Assembly: GCA_021814475.1 (NCBI GenBank)
Contig: JAKAIE010000013.1
Span: 1 to 47,102 of the forward strand
Length of the DNA: 47,102 nt
Direction: 5' to 3'
Source of the DNA: Nitrospirota bacterium
GTDB taxonomy: Bacteria > Nitrospirota > Thermodesulfovibrionia > Thermodesulfovibrionales > UBA6898
The notes beneath the pieces are model-generated. The model searched no databases. It was not told the DNA's origin and saw nothing but the letters and a program-made list of their open reading frames with translations. Both the position numbers and the translations under genes were made by a program. Every line of letters begins with the position of its first letter. Within the stretch, counting starts at the first letter, position 1. This document shows, piece after piece, positions 1-7,874 of this stretch.

Positions 1-168
1 GCCCACATGTCAATTGTGGATCGTTCTTCCGGTGATAACATAATTTGGGCTGCCGTTCTGCTCATATATTCACTATACATGAGATTCACCCTATTGTAAA
101 GCTATTTATGAGACACTACACTAGATTCATACAACTGTCGGAAGAATACCAGAGTGGAGGATTTTCCA

Positions 169-390
169 ATGATCGATCATAAAACCGCCTTCCCGATTAT
201 CCCGGCTGCGGGACAGCTCTGGATGAGCACCCATACCCCGGACACCCTTTTTATCTTCATGAGCCACGGCCAGCTGAAAGGCATCTGGTCCGACGGAAGA
301 CACGAAGGAGAAGAGGGACTTGCCGGCATCGAGCACGGAAGGGGCGGATGGAGGCGGGTCTATCCGGAATTCCATGAAGAGGAACTGTGA
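169..390 (+). CDS. small hypothetical protein upstream of MpgP-like phosphatase
   Basis: A 73-residue soluble protein that I do not recognise. The ATG at 169 is preceded by a good Shine-Dalgarno (TGGAGG, 155-160, 8 nt away). A GTG at 154 is in frame but would put the ribosome site inside the gene. The protein is rich in Gly, His and acidic residues towards its C-terminus and has no membrane segment or signal peptide. Its TGA overlaps the GTG start of the next gene by 4 nt (GTGA), so the two are probably translationally coupled. Bases 1-168 upstream contain no gene that I can see. Real gene likely from its start signal and coupling; function unknown. Confidence 0.55.
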   Translation: MIDHKTAFPIIPAAGQLWMSTHTPDTLFIFMSHGQLKGIWSDGRHEGEEGLAGIEHGRGGWRRVYPEFHEEEL

Positions 391-1223
391 CGAACTGGGT
401 CATCTTCACCGACCTCGACGGCACGCTGCTCGACTACTCCGCCTACTCCTTTGACAGGGCATTGCCGGCCCTGGACCTGATCAGACAGCGGGGCTATCCC
501 CTGGTCCTCTGCTCCAGCAAGACAAAAAGGGAGATCGAGCACTACAGAGAAAAACTCGCCAACAGCCATCCCTTCATATCCGAAAACGGCGGCGGCATCT
601 TCATCCCGATGGATTATTTCGACTTCGCTCCGGACATACCGGACTACGCGGTCTGTGCCGAGGACGACTATATCGTGATCAGGATGGGCGCCGGATACGC
701 TACCCTCCGGAAGACGATAGTGTTGCTGAGGGAAAAAGGATTTCGCGTGCGCGGGTTCGGGGATATGACCGGCCGGGAGATCTCCGAGGTCTCCGGGATG
801 ACGATTGAAGAGGCGGTGATGGCAAAGGAACGGCATTTCGACGAGCCCTTTTTCTTCGAGGGGACGGAAGAAGAGAAGGCCTGTCTTTTTGATACGATCA
901 GGGGTCTCGGCCTTTACTGCACCCAAGGGCGTTTTCTCCATCTTCTGGGGGACAACAACAAAGGGAAGGCGGTAGCCGTTCTGTCCGACCTGTACAGGAA
1001 GCAGTACGGCACCATCACGACTATGGCCCTGGGAGACAGCCCGAACGACATCCCGATGCTCCGCAGGGTGGACTTCCCTGTAATCGTCCGCAAACCCGAC
1101 GGCTCGTACCACCCTCATTTTTCAGACGCAGGGACCATCAAGGCGCCGGGACCGGGGCCGGAAGGATGGAACAGCGCCGTGCTGGAACTTCTCGGGAAAG
1201 GCGATCCGGCTGACCCCTCCTGA
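387..1223 (+). CDS. HAD-IIB phosphatase, mannosyl-3-phosphoglycerate phosphatase-like
   Basis: 278 aa. HAD motif I is FTDLDGTLLD with nucleophile D9 and acid D11; motif II is the Ser of LCSSKT; motif IV is ALGDSPNDIPML. The block SENGGGIFIP and the long cap insertion match the mannosyl-3-phosphoglycerate phosphatase branch of the Cof/HAD-IIB family. That enzyme removes the phosphate from (mannosyl/glucosyl)-3-phosphoglycerate to make a compatible solute. The start is GTG at 387 with AAGAGGA just upstream, overlapping the preceding small ORF. It converges on glgC with only 16 nt between the stops. No glycosyl-3-phosphoglycerate synthase is visible in the window, so the substrate could instead be another sugar phosphate. 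Family assignment is good, exact substrate uncertain. Confidence 0.8.
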   Translation: MTNWVIFTDLDGTLLDYSAYSFDRALPALDLIRQRGYPLVLCSSKTKREIEHYREKLANSHPFISENGGGIFIPMDYFDFAPDIPDYAVCAEDDYIVIRMGAGYATLRKTIVLLREKGFRVRGFGDMTGREISEVSGMTIEEAVMAKERHFDEPFFFEGTEEEKACLFDTIRGLGLYCTQGRFLHLLGDNNKGKAVAVLSDLYRKQYGTITTMALGDSPNDIPMLRRVDFPVIVRKPDGSYHPHFSDAGTIKAPGPGPEGWNSAVLELLGKGDPADPS

Positions 1224-1239
1224 CTGCGCTGCTTCCCCG

Positions 1240-2463
1240 TCACATCCTGGGCTTGCGCTTCCTTCCTGCCTTCGGCACGATCGCTACCCCTGAGGCATCT
1301 ATGTGACACTTGAAACGATCGTTTTCGGGGTCAAACCCGAGCTCTTCGCCCTCATTGATCACATTCAGCTTGTCGATGATAACCCGCCTGATGCGGCTGT
1401 TCTTTTTGAGCACCACATTGTCCATGACGATGCTGTCTTCGACGACCACATTGTCCTCTATCTGGACTCCGCTCCTGATGACCGAGTTCCTGATCTTCGC
1501 CTTCCGGATGAGCACGCCGTCGGCGATGACTGAATTCCGTATGTCGGCGTTCAGAAATTTCGCAGTTGGCCCGAATCCCCCGGAGGAGTGGATAGGCCAC
1601 TGCGCATTGTCGAGTTCGAATTTCGGCCTTTCGCCGAGCAGGTCGCGGTGCGCCTCGAAATACGCCGAGATGGTGCCTACGTCCCGCCAGTACCCCGCCT
1701 CCTCATACGGAGACGTTCCGGGGATGACGTTAGTCGCAAAGTCATAGGCGAAGACCTTCCCCTTCCCGACGAGGCCGGGGATCACGTGTGCGCCGAAGTC
1801 ATGCTGCTTTTTCCTCTGGGCCTCTGCAAGGGAGTCGAGGAGGACGTCTCTGCTGAAGATATAGTTTCCCATCGACACATATGCCCGGGAAGGATCGGTC
1901 GGCATGGAAGTCGGTTTTTTCGGCTTTTCCTGGAACCCCGTTATCCTGTTCTCCGCATCCGTCTGTATAACGCCGAATGCCGAGGCCTGTTCCAGGGGCA
2001 CCGGCCGGGCCGCCACGGTGACACTCGCCCCCTTCTCAAGGTGGAAATCGATCATCTGCCGCAGATCCATGCGATAGATATGGTCCGCCCCGAAGACGAT
2101 CACCAGTTCAGGGTTATGGTTCCGTATCAGGTCTATATTCTGGAATACCGCATCGGCCGTCCCCTGGAACCACTCCGGTCCCATGCGCATCTGCGGCGGC
2201 ACGACGGTCACGAAATGGTCCTTGATAACGGACGACAGGATCCAGTTCTGGCGGACGTGCTCTATGAGCGACTGAGATTTGTATTGGACCAGCATATAGA
2301 TGCTGTAGACATGGGAATTGATGAAATTGCTCAGCACGAAATCGACGATGCGGTACCTGCCCCCAAACGGGACAGACGGTTTCGAGCGAAAAAAGGTGAG
2401 GGGGAAGAGACGCTCGCCCTTTCCTCCCGCCAGGACGAATGCAAGGACTTTCGGGTGTGCCAC
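1240..2463 (-). CDS. glgC: glucose-1-phosphate adenylyltransferase
   Basis: 407 aa, the usual length for GlgC. It makes ADP-glucose from glucose-1-phosphate and ATP for glycogen synthesis. The N-terminal nucleotidyltransferase has the signature AGGKGERLFPLT, the active-site block QGTADAVFQN, FGADHIYRMD and the sugar-phosphate loop GFQEKPKKP. The C-terminal third is a left-handed beta-helix of hexapeptide repeats (IRNSVI, IEDNVVVEDSIV, VVLKKNSRIRRVII). The start is GTG at 2463 with an AAAGGAG ribosome site 6-7 nt away. No other glycogen gene is in the window. The 142 nt upstream to the DHH gene show no further feature. Confidence 0.95.
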   Translation of the reverse strand: MAHPKVLAFVLAGGKGERLFPLTFFRSKPSVPFGGRYRIVDFVLSNFINSHVYSIYMLVQYKSQSLIEHVRQNWILSSVIKDHFVTVVPPQMRMGPEWFQGTADAVFQNIDLIRNHNPELVIVFGADHIYRMDLRQMIDFHLEKGASVTVAARPVPLEQASAFGVIQTDAENRITGFQEKPKKPTSMPTDPSRAYVSMGNYIFSRDVLLDSLAEAQRKKQHDFGAHVIPGLVGKGKVFAYDFATNVIPGTSPYEEAGYWRDVGTISAYFEAHRDLLGERPKFELDNAQWPIHSSGGFGPTAKFLNADIRNSVIADGVLIRKAKIRNSVIRSGVQIEDNVVVEDSIVMDNVVLKKNSRIRRVIIDKLNVINEGEELGFDPENDRFKCHIDASGVAIVPKAGRKRKPRM

Positions 2464-2605
2464 TGGAGCTCCTTTCTTTATTGCCGGCCGGTACGCCCGG
2501 CCAGGATAAGATAACCCCCCTGTTTCCTTTCAAGGATGCGAAACTCGCAGGGGAATCGGGTAATAATCATAATGGCATGATCACAAAGGAACTTCAAGAG
2601 AGATT

Positions 2606-3682
2606 TTAGGAAAAGGTACTGCAGACAATCCCCGGGGCAGACTGCCCTCCCACCGATTTGAGGACCGGGGCAAAAACAGGGTCCACCTTTGTCAGCGCCG
2701 CCAGCACGAACCTCTCAATGGCTGTATCATCGGACAGGAGGATATCATCAGATATGGCGTCCTGCTTCACCTCCGCGCGGGCCATGCCCCTGTGGCCGCC
2801 GGCGCTCCCGATGCACCCGAAGGCAGAGCGGGCCAGAAGACCTGCGTCCTTCCCGATGCCGTCATTCCTGAAAACCACGACGAGGGTATCGTCAACGACG
2901 CAGGAAACGACAGCCCAGTAGACATTCTCCACCCGTATGAGAAAATCCGCCACCTGCACACAGACGTCCGAAAACGGGACCGTCCCCAGGTGGGAAAAAA
3001 TCACCCCGTTGACAAGTCGCCTTCTCTGGAGCGCAAGGCCGAAGTAGTCGAGGCTTTCACGCGAGAACTGCGAAAATTCTATCCGGCTGACAATCTCCCG
3101 GTCCGCCTTGCCCCCGAGCCATCTGATCGCCTCTGTATCGCCTCTGCCCAGCTCCCCAAGAAAATTGCGCGTGTCCGTCTTGATCCCGTAATAAAGGGCG
3201 CTCGCCAGGTTCCCGGTGACCGTCGCGCGGGCGGCCCTCAGATATTCCGTCATGATCGCCGATGTCGAGAGATACTCCGGCCGAATGTCCGCATACCCGG
3301 CCCGGACCCTGTCCCTCAGGGGATGGTGATCGATCACGATATCGCACCGGGGAAGACCGAAGTCGACGAAGAATTGCGGCTGGGCGTCGACAATCGCGAT
3401 GATGTCATATTTCGCGGCGTCCTCCTCCGTGACTCGTGCTGCGGGCAGCTTCAGGAGCTTGATCATAGAGGCGTTCTCCGGCCTGCCGACAGCACCTGTA
3501 TAACCGATGTGAACAGAACGCTCATCCGTGCCGAGTATCTCCTTGAGCGCCAGGGCGCTGGCGAGCGCGTCAGGGTCGGGGTTCGAATAGATAAGCACGA
3601 GGACGTCTTTCGCCCCGCTGCATATCTCCCTCAGACTCCGGAGCCTCTCCCTCATCTCTGCGGACTTCCCTGTCGACGTCAT
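2606..3682 (-). CDS. DHH/DHHA1 family phosphoesterase (NrnA-like)
   Basis: 358 aa from ATG 3682. DHH motifs are NPDPDALASA (residues 34-43), the IVDAQP block and IDHHPL; the C-terminal DHHA1 domain carries GGHRGMARAEV. The arrangement fits cytoplasmic bifunctional oligoribonuclease / pAp phosphatase or c-di-AMP-type phosphodiesterases, but the sequence alone does not choose between them. A much longer reading frame extends to 3910, but that extension has no family similarity and overlaps the divergent M23 gene. The TATAAT at 3692-3697 also lies inside it, so 3682 is preferred. The start has no strong Shine-Dalgarno and the TATAAT ends only 9 nt before it. Confidence 0.85.
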   Translation of the reverse strand: MTSTGKSAEMRERLRSLREICSGAKDVLVLIYSNPDPDALASALALKEILGTDERSVHIGYTGAVGRPENASMIKLLKLPAARVTEEDAAKYDIIAIVDAQPQFFVDFGLPRCDIVIDHHPLRDRVRAGYADIRPEYLSTSAIMTEYLRAARATVTGNLASALYYGIKTDTRNFLGELGRGDTEAIRWLGGKADREIVSRIEFSQFSRESLDYFGLALQRRRLVNGVIFSHLGTVPFSDVCVQVADFLIRVENVYWAVVSCVVDDTLVVVFRNDGIGKDAGLLARSAFGCIGSAGGHRGMARAEVKQDAISDDILLSDDTAIERFVLAALTKVDPVFAPVLKSVGGQSAPGIVCSTFS

Positions 3683-3691
3683 ACCAGTACT

Positions 3692-3697
3692 ATTATA
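3692..3697 (-). promoter_or_regulatory. candidate -10 hexamer for DHH gene
   Basis: A perfect TATAAT on the minus strand ends 9 nt before the ATG at 3682. No convincing -35 is seen at 16-18 nt. If used, the transcript would have almost no 5' leader. Confidence 0.35.
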
Positions 3698-3787
3698 TCC
3701 GCAATCAACAGGATATGGGATGGGCAGCCCCTGCCTCTCATCTCCTGCATGCAGGGAGGACAGTTTCTCCCTCCGCTCAATTCCTAC

Positions 3788-3793
3788 TATAAT
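3788..3793 (+). promoter_or_regulatory. candidate -10 hexamer for M23 peptidase gene
   Basis: A perfect TATAAT lies immediately before the ATG codons at 3795 (out of frame) and 3799. No clear -35 is seen. It could drive a leaderless transcript, or it may mean the true M23 start lies further downstream. Confidence 0.3.
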
Positions 3794-3798
3794 AATGC

Positions 3799-4398
3799 AT
3801 GTCCGAAGCCCGAGATCTGCCGCAATCAGGCTTTTGTGAACGTCTGCAGCTGACCAACCATCTCGATGTCGCCGAGTGGATGTTCGAGCCCGGCATGCTC
3901 TTCCAGTCATCCGCGACCTGGTGGGGAGATCGGGGAAACAGGCTCAGGCCGCACGAAGGGCTCGACCTCTGCCTCTTCAGGACTTCCACGGACAGGGTTG
4001 CGAGCCTGCTCCCCGGCTCACTGATACCGGCTCTGTACAACGGTGAGGTCGTCAGGATCATCGACGACTTTCTCGGCAGGACGATCTTCGTGAGGCACAG
4101 GCAATACGGGTCCGCAGGCCGGGACTTGTACACCGTTTATGGACATGTCGAGCCGCGCGCAGCCTTATCTGCAGGGGTATTCGTGAACGGGGGAGAGGGT
4201 ATCGCACATCTTGCGACCCGGGGGGAGGGCGAAACCGGCCCGCCTCCTCACCTTCACCTGACGGCCTCATGGATCACCCGGGAAGTCGATGCGCTGCAAC
4301 TCGGCTGGAAGCTGATGGGCAGGCAGAAGGAAGTCTCCCTGATCGATCCCCTGTCATTGATCGGTTGCCGCTATGCCCTCCTTCACAGACAGATTTGA
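3799..4398 (+). CDS. M23 family metallopeptidase (LytM-like)
   Basis: 199 aa. Zinc-peptidase signatures of the M23/lysostaphin fold are HEGLD (H52, D56), VYGHVEP (H116) and the HLH pair (H151, H153). Family members cleave peptidoglycan cross-links or act as activators of amidases. No signal peptide or membrane segment is evident from the start at 3799, which is odd for a cell-wall enzyme. The protein may be cytoplasmic, exported by another route, or the start may be mis-chosen. There is no good ribosome site before 3799. It is divergent from the DHH gene across about 116 nt. Fold confident, role uncertain. Confidence 0.75.
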   Translation: MSEARDLPQSGFCERLQLTNHLDVAEWMFEPGMLFQSSATWWGDRGNRLRPHEGLDLCLFRTSTDRVASLLPGSLIPALYNGEVVRIIDDFLGRTIFVRHRQYGSAGRDLYTVYGHVEPRAALSAGVFVNGGEGIAHLATRGEGETGPPPHLHLTASWITREVDALQLGWKLMGRQKEVSLIDPLSLIGCRYALLHRQI

Positions 4399-4454
4399 CA
4401 CGGCAGCGCATGTATGATAAAAAGGCGCTATATACCCACTCTGAAGGAGACATT

Positions 4455-4934
4455 ATGGAACGGAGATCCTTTCTGAAGGCGGCAGCGGCGGGAACGGCGA
4501 TCATAGGCAGTGCAGGAAAACTCTTTGCCGCTGAGCAATACTTCCCCTCAAAGGTTGATCCTGCGCTCTTTGAGAATATCAACCGGGTGAAAGACCCCGC
4601 AAGAAAGACACCGCTGGAGAAGTCCCATGCCCCGGTCATCACCGCCCCGGAGAAGGTAACGGCAGGTGAGCCCTTCATCGTCGAAATCTCCGTCGGTGAG
4701 GTCCTGCACGGCATGGGTCCGGCTCACTGGATCGAGTACATCGAACTGAATATCGGCAATGAACCGGCAGCGCGGGCCGATTTCCAGCCAAAGGGATATG
4801 CGAGCCCGAAGACATCGTTCCTGGTGACACTGCACCAGGACGCAGCCCCCTCAGGAAAGGTCACCCTAGTCGCGCGCCAGAGGTGCAACCTCCACGGCTA
4901 CTGGGAAACCAGCAGGGATCTGACGGTCGCCTGA
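4455..4934 (+). CDS. Tat-exported class II superoxide reductase-like (SORL/desulfoferrodoxin-type) protein
   Basis: 159 aa. It begins with a twin-arginine signal (MERRSFLKAAAAG) ending near LFAAEQ, so the iron domain should be periplasmic. All ligands of a superoxide reductase Fe(His)4Cys centre can be placed: His in EKSHAPVI, the two His of HGMGPAHWIEYI (6 apart), and CNLHG near the C-terminus supplying the Cys and the last His. The second His of the usual HH pair is Trp here, but that one is not a ligand. The start ATG 4455 has GAAGGAGA upstream. It is followed by a strong terminator. Its likely role is reduction of superoxide or a related radical in the periplasm of an anaerobe; its electron donor is unknown. 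Confidence 0.85.
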   Translation: MERRSFLKAAAAGTAIIGSAGKLFAAEQYFPSKVDPALFENINRVKDPARKTPLEKSHAPVITAPEKVTAGEPFIVEISVGEVLHGMGPAHWIEYIELNIGNEPAARADFQPKGYASPKTSFLVTLHQDAAPSGKVTLVARQRCNLHGYWETSRDLTVA

Positions 4935-4960
4935 TGCACGTCATATTTCTCCTCCCCTGA

Positions 4961-4991
4961 ACACAGGGGCTCGCTGCCCCTGTGTTTTTTC
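4961..4991 (+). terminator. intrinsic terminator after SORL gene
   Basis: A perfect 10-bp stem (4961-4970 with 4976-4985) has a 5-nt TCGCT loop and is followed directly by a run of six T. It lies 27 nt past the SORL stop. Confidence 0.9.
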
Positions 4992-5038
4992 CCATTCTTG
5001 CAGTAGAATAGAACTTTGATCAAATCATCATATCTCTC

Positions 5039-6121
5039 ATGGCGGATTCACCCCTAACAGATAACGGCATCAGCATCCTGGTTGCAGAGGACACCCCGGA
5101 CAACCAGGCCCTCGTAAAGAGGGTGCTCCGGTCCGCGGGTTACGGTGTCGACATTGCGGCAAACGGGCAGGAAGCACTCGCCCTGTGCAGCCGGCGCCGG
5201 TATGACCTGATCCTGATGGATCTGCAGATGCCGGTCATGGACGGGTTCGAGGCGGCAGGGGCAATCCGCGCCTCGGAATCAGGGCCACGCATGCCGATTA
5301 TCGCCTTCTCGGCTCTTCCTCTCCCTGAGTACCGGGACAGGTGTCTCTCACTCGGCATGGACGAATATATACAGAAACCGTTTGACGAGAAGGTACTCCT
5401 GGAGGCTGTCGCCAGGCTGACCGCCCCACAGCCCCTGATCCTGGTCGTCGACGATGCGGAGGAAAGCAGGAGGCTCATCGAAAAACATATTGTGGGTCTC
5501 GGCCGGTACAAAACCACATCCGCAGGCAACGGCGTCGAGGCAATAAGGGCGATACAGAAATACCGGGTTGCCATGGTCCTCATGGATATGGAGATGCCGG
5601 TCATGGACGGTTATACCGCCGCGCGGGCAATCAGGGGGATGAACATCAAACCGGAAGTACCGGTCATTGCCATGACTGCGCACGAAGGCGACAGGGAGAT
5701 CGCCAGGTGCCTGAAGGCCGGATGTGCGGGATATCTGCATAAGCCTGCCAGGAGGGCGGATCTCGCCGCCGCTATCAGGGAGCATGTGAAAGACTCCTCG
5801 GACCGCTTTCCCGTCGAAAAGGCCGAGTATGTCTTCGTGAACGCCGATATCAGTGAACTCATTCCCGGGTATCTCGAAAACCGCGGGAAGGACAGTCTGG
5901 CAATCGTGCAGCTGCTTGAAGAAGGGAATATTCAGGAGATCAGGCGACTCGGCCACAGCATGAGCGGATCAGGAGGGGGATACGGCTTCCGGGAGATAAG
6001 CAGTCTTGGCAAGGCCCTGGAAAAGGCGGCCCTTGCGAACAACCTTAAAGCCATCGAACGCCTTAACCGGCGCTTGTCTTTGTATCTGAAGACGGTCAGG
6101 GTCGTGCTGAAGGAGGACTGA
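5039..6121 (+). CDS. REC-REC-Hpt signalling protein
   Basis: 360 aa, no kinase domain. The first receiver (about 10-128) has phospho-acceptor D61 in LMDLQMP and the lysine of IQKPFD. The second (about 132-250) has D183 in LMDMEMP and HKPA. The C-terminal Hpt domain carries the phosphorylatable His in LGHSMSGSGGGYGF (H306). This is a phosphorelay intermediate that would need a separate hybrid kinase, not present nearby. It has its own transcription unit after a terminator. A response regulator follows convergently at 6150, 28 nt from the stop, and is a possible partner by proximity only. Confidence 0.9.
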   Translation: MADSPLTDNGISILVAEDTPDNQALVKRVLRSAGYGVDIAANGQEALALCSRRRYDLILMDLQMPVMDGFEAAGAIRASESGPRMPIIAFSALPLPEYRDRCLSLGMDEYIQKPFDEKVLLEAVARLTAPQPLILVVDDAEESRRLIEKHIVGLGRYKTTSAGNGVEAIRAIQKYRVAMVLMDMEMPVMDGYTAARAIRGMNIKPEVPVIAMTAHEGDREIARCLKAGCAGYLHKPARRADLAAAIREHVKDSSDRFPVEKAEYVFVNADISELIPGYLENRGKDSLAIVQLLEEGNIQEIRRLGHSMSGSGGGYGFREISSLGKALEKAALANNLKAIERLNRRLSLYLKTVRVVLKED

Positions 6122-6149
6122 CCGGCTCCGCAGGAAGGAAAGTCCCCTT

Positions 6150-6536
6150 CTATGTTCTGGCCTTCAGGACGGCTTCTATCTTCGCAAGGAGTTGGGACTT
6201 TTCGAAGGGCTTGGGAAGAAAGTCATCGGCCTTGAATTCCATGACCTCATACTTGTACTGCTTGCTCTTGTATACGCTCGACATGATTATGATTTTCGGC
6301 TTTCTTTTCAGCTTCGGCTCTTCCTTGATCTTTTTGCAGAGTTCAAACCCGTGAATCCCCGGGATGAGACCATCTATAATCGCCAGGTCCGGCTCCTCCT
6401 GCATCGCCAGCAGGAACGCCTCTTCTCCGTTCTTGCTCGTAAGGACATCAAAGCCTGCAGCCTGCAGATAAAGCCTGATCAGAGCAAGGGTGTCGGCATC
6501 GTCCTCAACCACAAGCACCTTATATCTATATGTCAA
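6150..6536 (-). CDS. single-domain response regulator
   Basis: 128 aa, a CheY-like receiver with no output domain. It shows the acidic pair in VVEDDADT, phospho-acceptor D55 in LAIIDGLIPG, and the conserved lysine in LPKPFEKS. The start is TTG at 6536, supported by the purine-rich site GAGGTGAG a few bases upstream. I find no ATG that would fit better without losing the first beta strand. It converges on the REC-REC-Hpt gene. It probably acts by protein-protein contact. Confidence 0.9.
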   Translation of the reverse strand: MTYRYKVLVVEDDADTLALIRLYLQAAGFDVLTSKNGEEAFLLAMQEEPDLAIIDGLIPGIHGFELCKKIKEEPKLKRKPKIIIMSSVYKSKQYKYEVMEFKADDFLPKPFEKSQLLAKIEAVLKART

Positions 6537-6597
6537 CGAATCTCACCTCGGATCAAAAATAATGCGTCTGCATGACGGCCTTGGCGCAGCCGGGAAT

Positions 6598-6738
6598 TTA
6601 TTTCCCGGCGCCTGAGGCCTTCTCAATCGTCCTGCCGCCGCTTTCTATATCTTTACCCACACCATGGATGGTATTGCATCCGGCAAGAATCACAAGACAG
6701 AGGGAAGCAACAATGGCAGCCAGTGTCTTTCTTGTCAT
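6598..6738 (-). CDS. entericidin A/B-type small lipoprotein
   Basis: 46 aa. It has a basic start (MTRKTLAAIV), a hydrophobic stretch, the lipobox LAGC with C21 as lipidation site, then NTIHGVGKDIESGGRTI, the hallmark of the entericidin/EcnAB family. The ATG at 6738 follows AGGGGTGG. In enterobacteria these lipoproteins are linked to bacteriolysis and stress; most homologues in other phyla are uncharacterised envelope lipoproteins. It is easily missed because of its size. A TATAAT (6776-6781, minus strand) lies about 38 nt upstream. It could share a transcript with the response regulator at 6150, 61 nt downstream. Confidence 0.85.
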   Translation of the reverse strand: MTRKTLAAIVASLCLVILAGCNTIHGVGKDIESGGRTIEKASGAGK

Positions 6739-6775
6739 AAAGCCACCCCTTTCATGAAAAATCGACTCTGCCCTT

Positions 6776-6781
6776 ATTATA
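6776..6781 (-). promoter_or_regulatory. candidate -10 hexamer for entericidin gene
   Basis: TATAAT on the minus strand, 37 nt before the start, leaving room for the ribosome site. The -35 (TGTATC at 17 nt) is poor. Confidence 0.35.
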
Positions 6782-6850
6782 ACTTAACAGCCGGGAGAGA
6801 TACAGCGGCATCCACAGGAGCTGCAGCCCCGATCCCGGTCATATTTTGGT

Positions 6851-6856
6851 TATAAT
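6851..6856 (+). promoter_or_regulatory. candidate -10 hexamer for patatin gene
   Basis: A perfect TATAAT ends 12 nt before the ATG at 6869. No consensus -35 is seen, and no Shine-Dalgarno lies between. Confidence 0.35.
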
Positions 6857-6868
6857 AGAACCAAGACC

Positions 6869-7759
6869 ATGAAAAGAACCCTCGCATCGGCCTTCCTCTT
6901 GCTACTCATATGCATGTCCATATTGATTCTCAGCGGCTGCACACCGGCAGGGACCGTCCAGCCGCAAAAGGGAGCTGCGAAGATCGCGGTCGTTCTGGGC
7001 GCCGGGGCATCGCGGGGCTTCGCCCATATCGGAGTGCTCAAGGTCCTGGAGGCGAACAAGATCCCTGTACACATGATCGTCGGCACCAGCGCAGGGAGTT
7101 TTGTCGGGAGCCTCTACGCATACGGCTTCAACGCCTTTCAGCTCCAGAAGATGGCGCTCGGCATCGAAAAAAGCGATATTCTGGATCTGGTCATCCCTGA
7201 CAACGGCTTCATCAAGGGGGAAAAACTCGAAGAATATATCAATACGGTCGTCCGGAACACACCGATAGAAAAGTTCCGCATCCCGTTTTATGCGGTGACA
7301 ACAGGGATACCTTCAGGCCAGGAACTTGTATTCAGCAAGGGCAATACGGGCCTCGCGGTGAGGGCGAGCTGTTCGATACCAGGCGTATTCAGGCCGGCAA
7401 GGATAGGCGACAAAATGTATGTGGATGGGGGCGTGGTAAGCCCCGTCTCTGTCGACACCGCCAGAAGATTCGGAGCTGATGTCGTCATTGCAGTGGATAT
7501 CTCCGCGGACCTTGATACAAAGCAGCCCGAGGGCACTATCGATACGATCCTGCAGTCCGTGAACATCATGTACTCGAGGATCTCCGCCGCCGAGTTGTCC
7601 CGGGCGGATGTGGTCATAAGGCCAAAGGTCGGGTATATCGGATCTGCTGAATTAGAGAAACGGAACGAGGCTATACTCGAAGGTGAAAAGGCGGCCTATG
7701 AGGCCCTGCCACGGATCAGGGAGATAATCGACGGGTTGAAACAGGCGGGAAGGCTTTAG
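6869..7759 (+). CDS. patatin-like phospholipase lipoprotein (RssA/YchK type)
   Basis: 296 aa. The N-terminus is a lipoprotein signal with lipobox ILSGC (C24), so the protein is membrane-anchored in the envelope. The patatin fold shows the oxyanion glycine loop GAGASRGFAHIG (44-55), the nucleophile elbow GTSAGS with S74, and the catalytic Asp in YVDGGVVSP. Patatins hydrolyse acyl esters of phospholipids. A PlsC acyltransferase follows on the same strand about 115 nt later, suggesting linked lipid turnover. The start lacks a Shine-Dalgarno. Confidence 0.9.
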   Translation: MKRTLASAFLLLLICMSILILSGCTPAGTVQPQKGAAKIAVVLGAGASRGFAHIGVLKVLEANKIPVHMIVGTSAGSFVGSLYAYGFNAFQLQKMALGIEKSDILDLVIPDNGFIKGEKLEEYINTVVRNTPIEKFRIPFYAVTTGIPSGQELVFSKGNTGLAVRASCSIPGVFRPARIGDKMYVDGGVVSPVSVDTARRFGADVVIAVDISADLDTKQPEGTIDTILQSVNIMYSRISAAELSRADVVIRPKVGYIGSAELEKRNEAILEGEKAAYEALPRIREIIDGLKQAGRL

Positions 7760-7856
7760 TTGCCGTCGTACATTCCCGGAACGGAGTTCGTGGACCGATA
7801 GAGCGGATGAGAGTCCTCCCCTCGGTATGTCCGCGGCCACCCACAGGTGTGTGTGG

Positions 7857-7862
7857 TATACT
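7857..7862 (+). promoter_or_regulatory. candidate -10 hexamer for acyltransferase gene
   Basis: TATACT ends 12 nt before the ATG at 7875; no clear -35. If it is the real promoter, the in-frame ATG at 7827 cannot be the start. Confidence 0.3.
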
Positions 7863-7874
7863 TTCACCATACCG

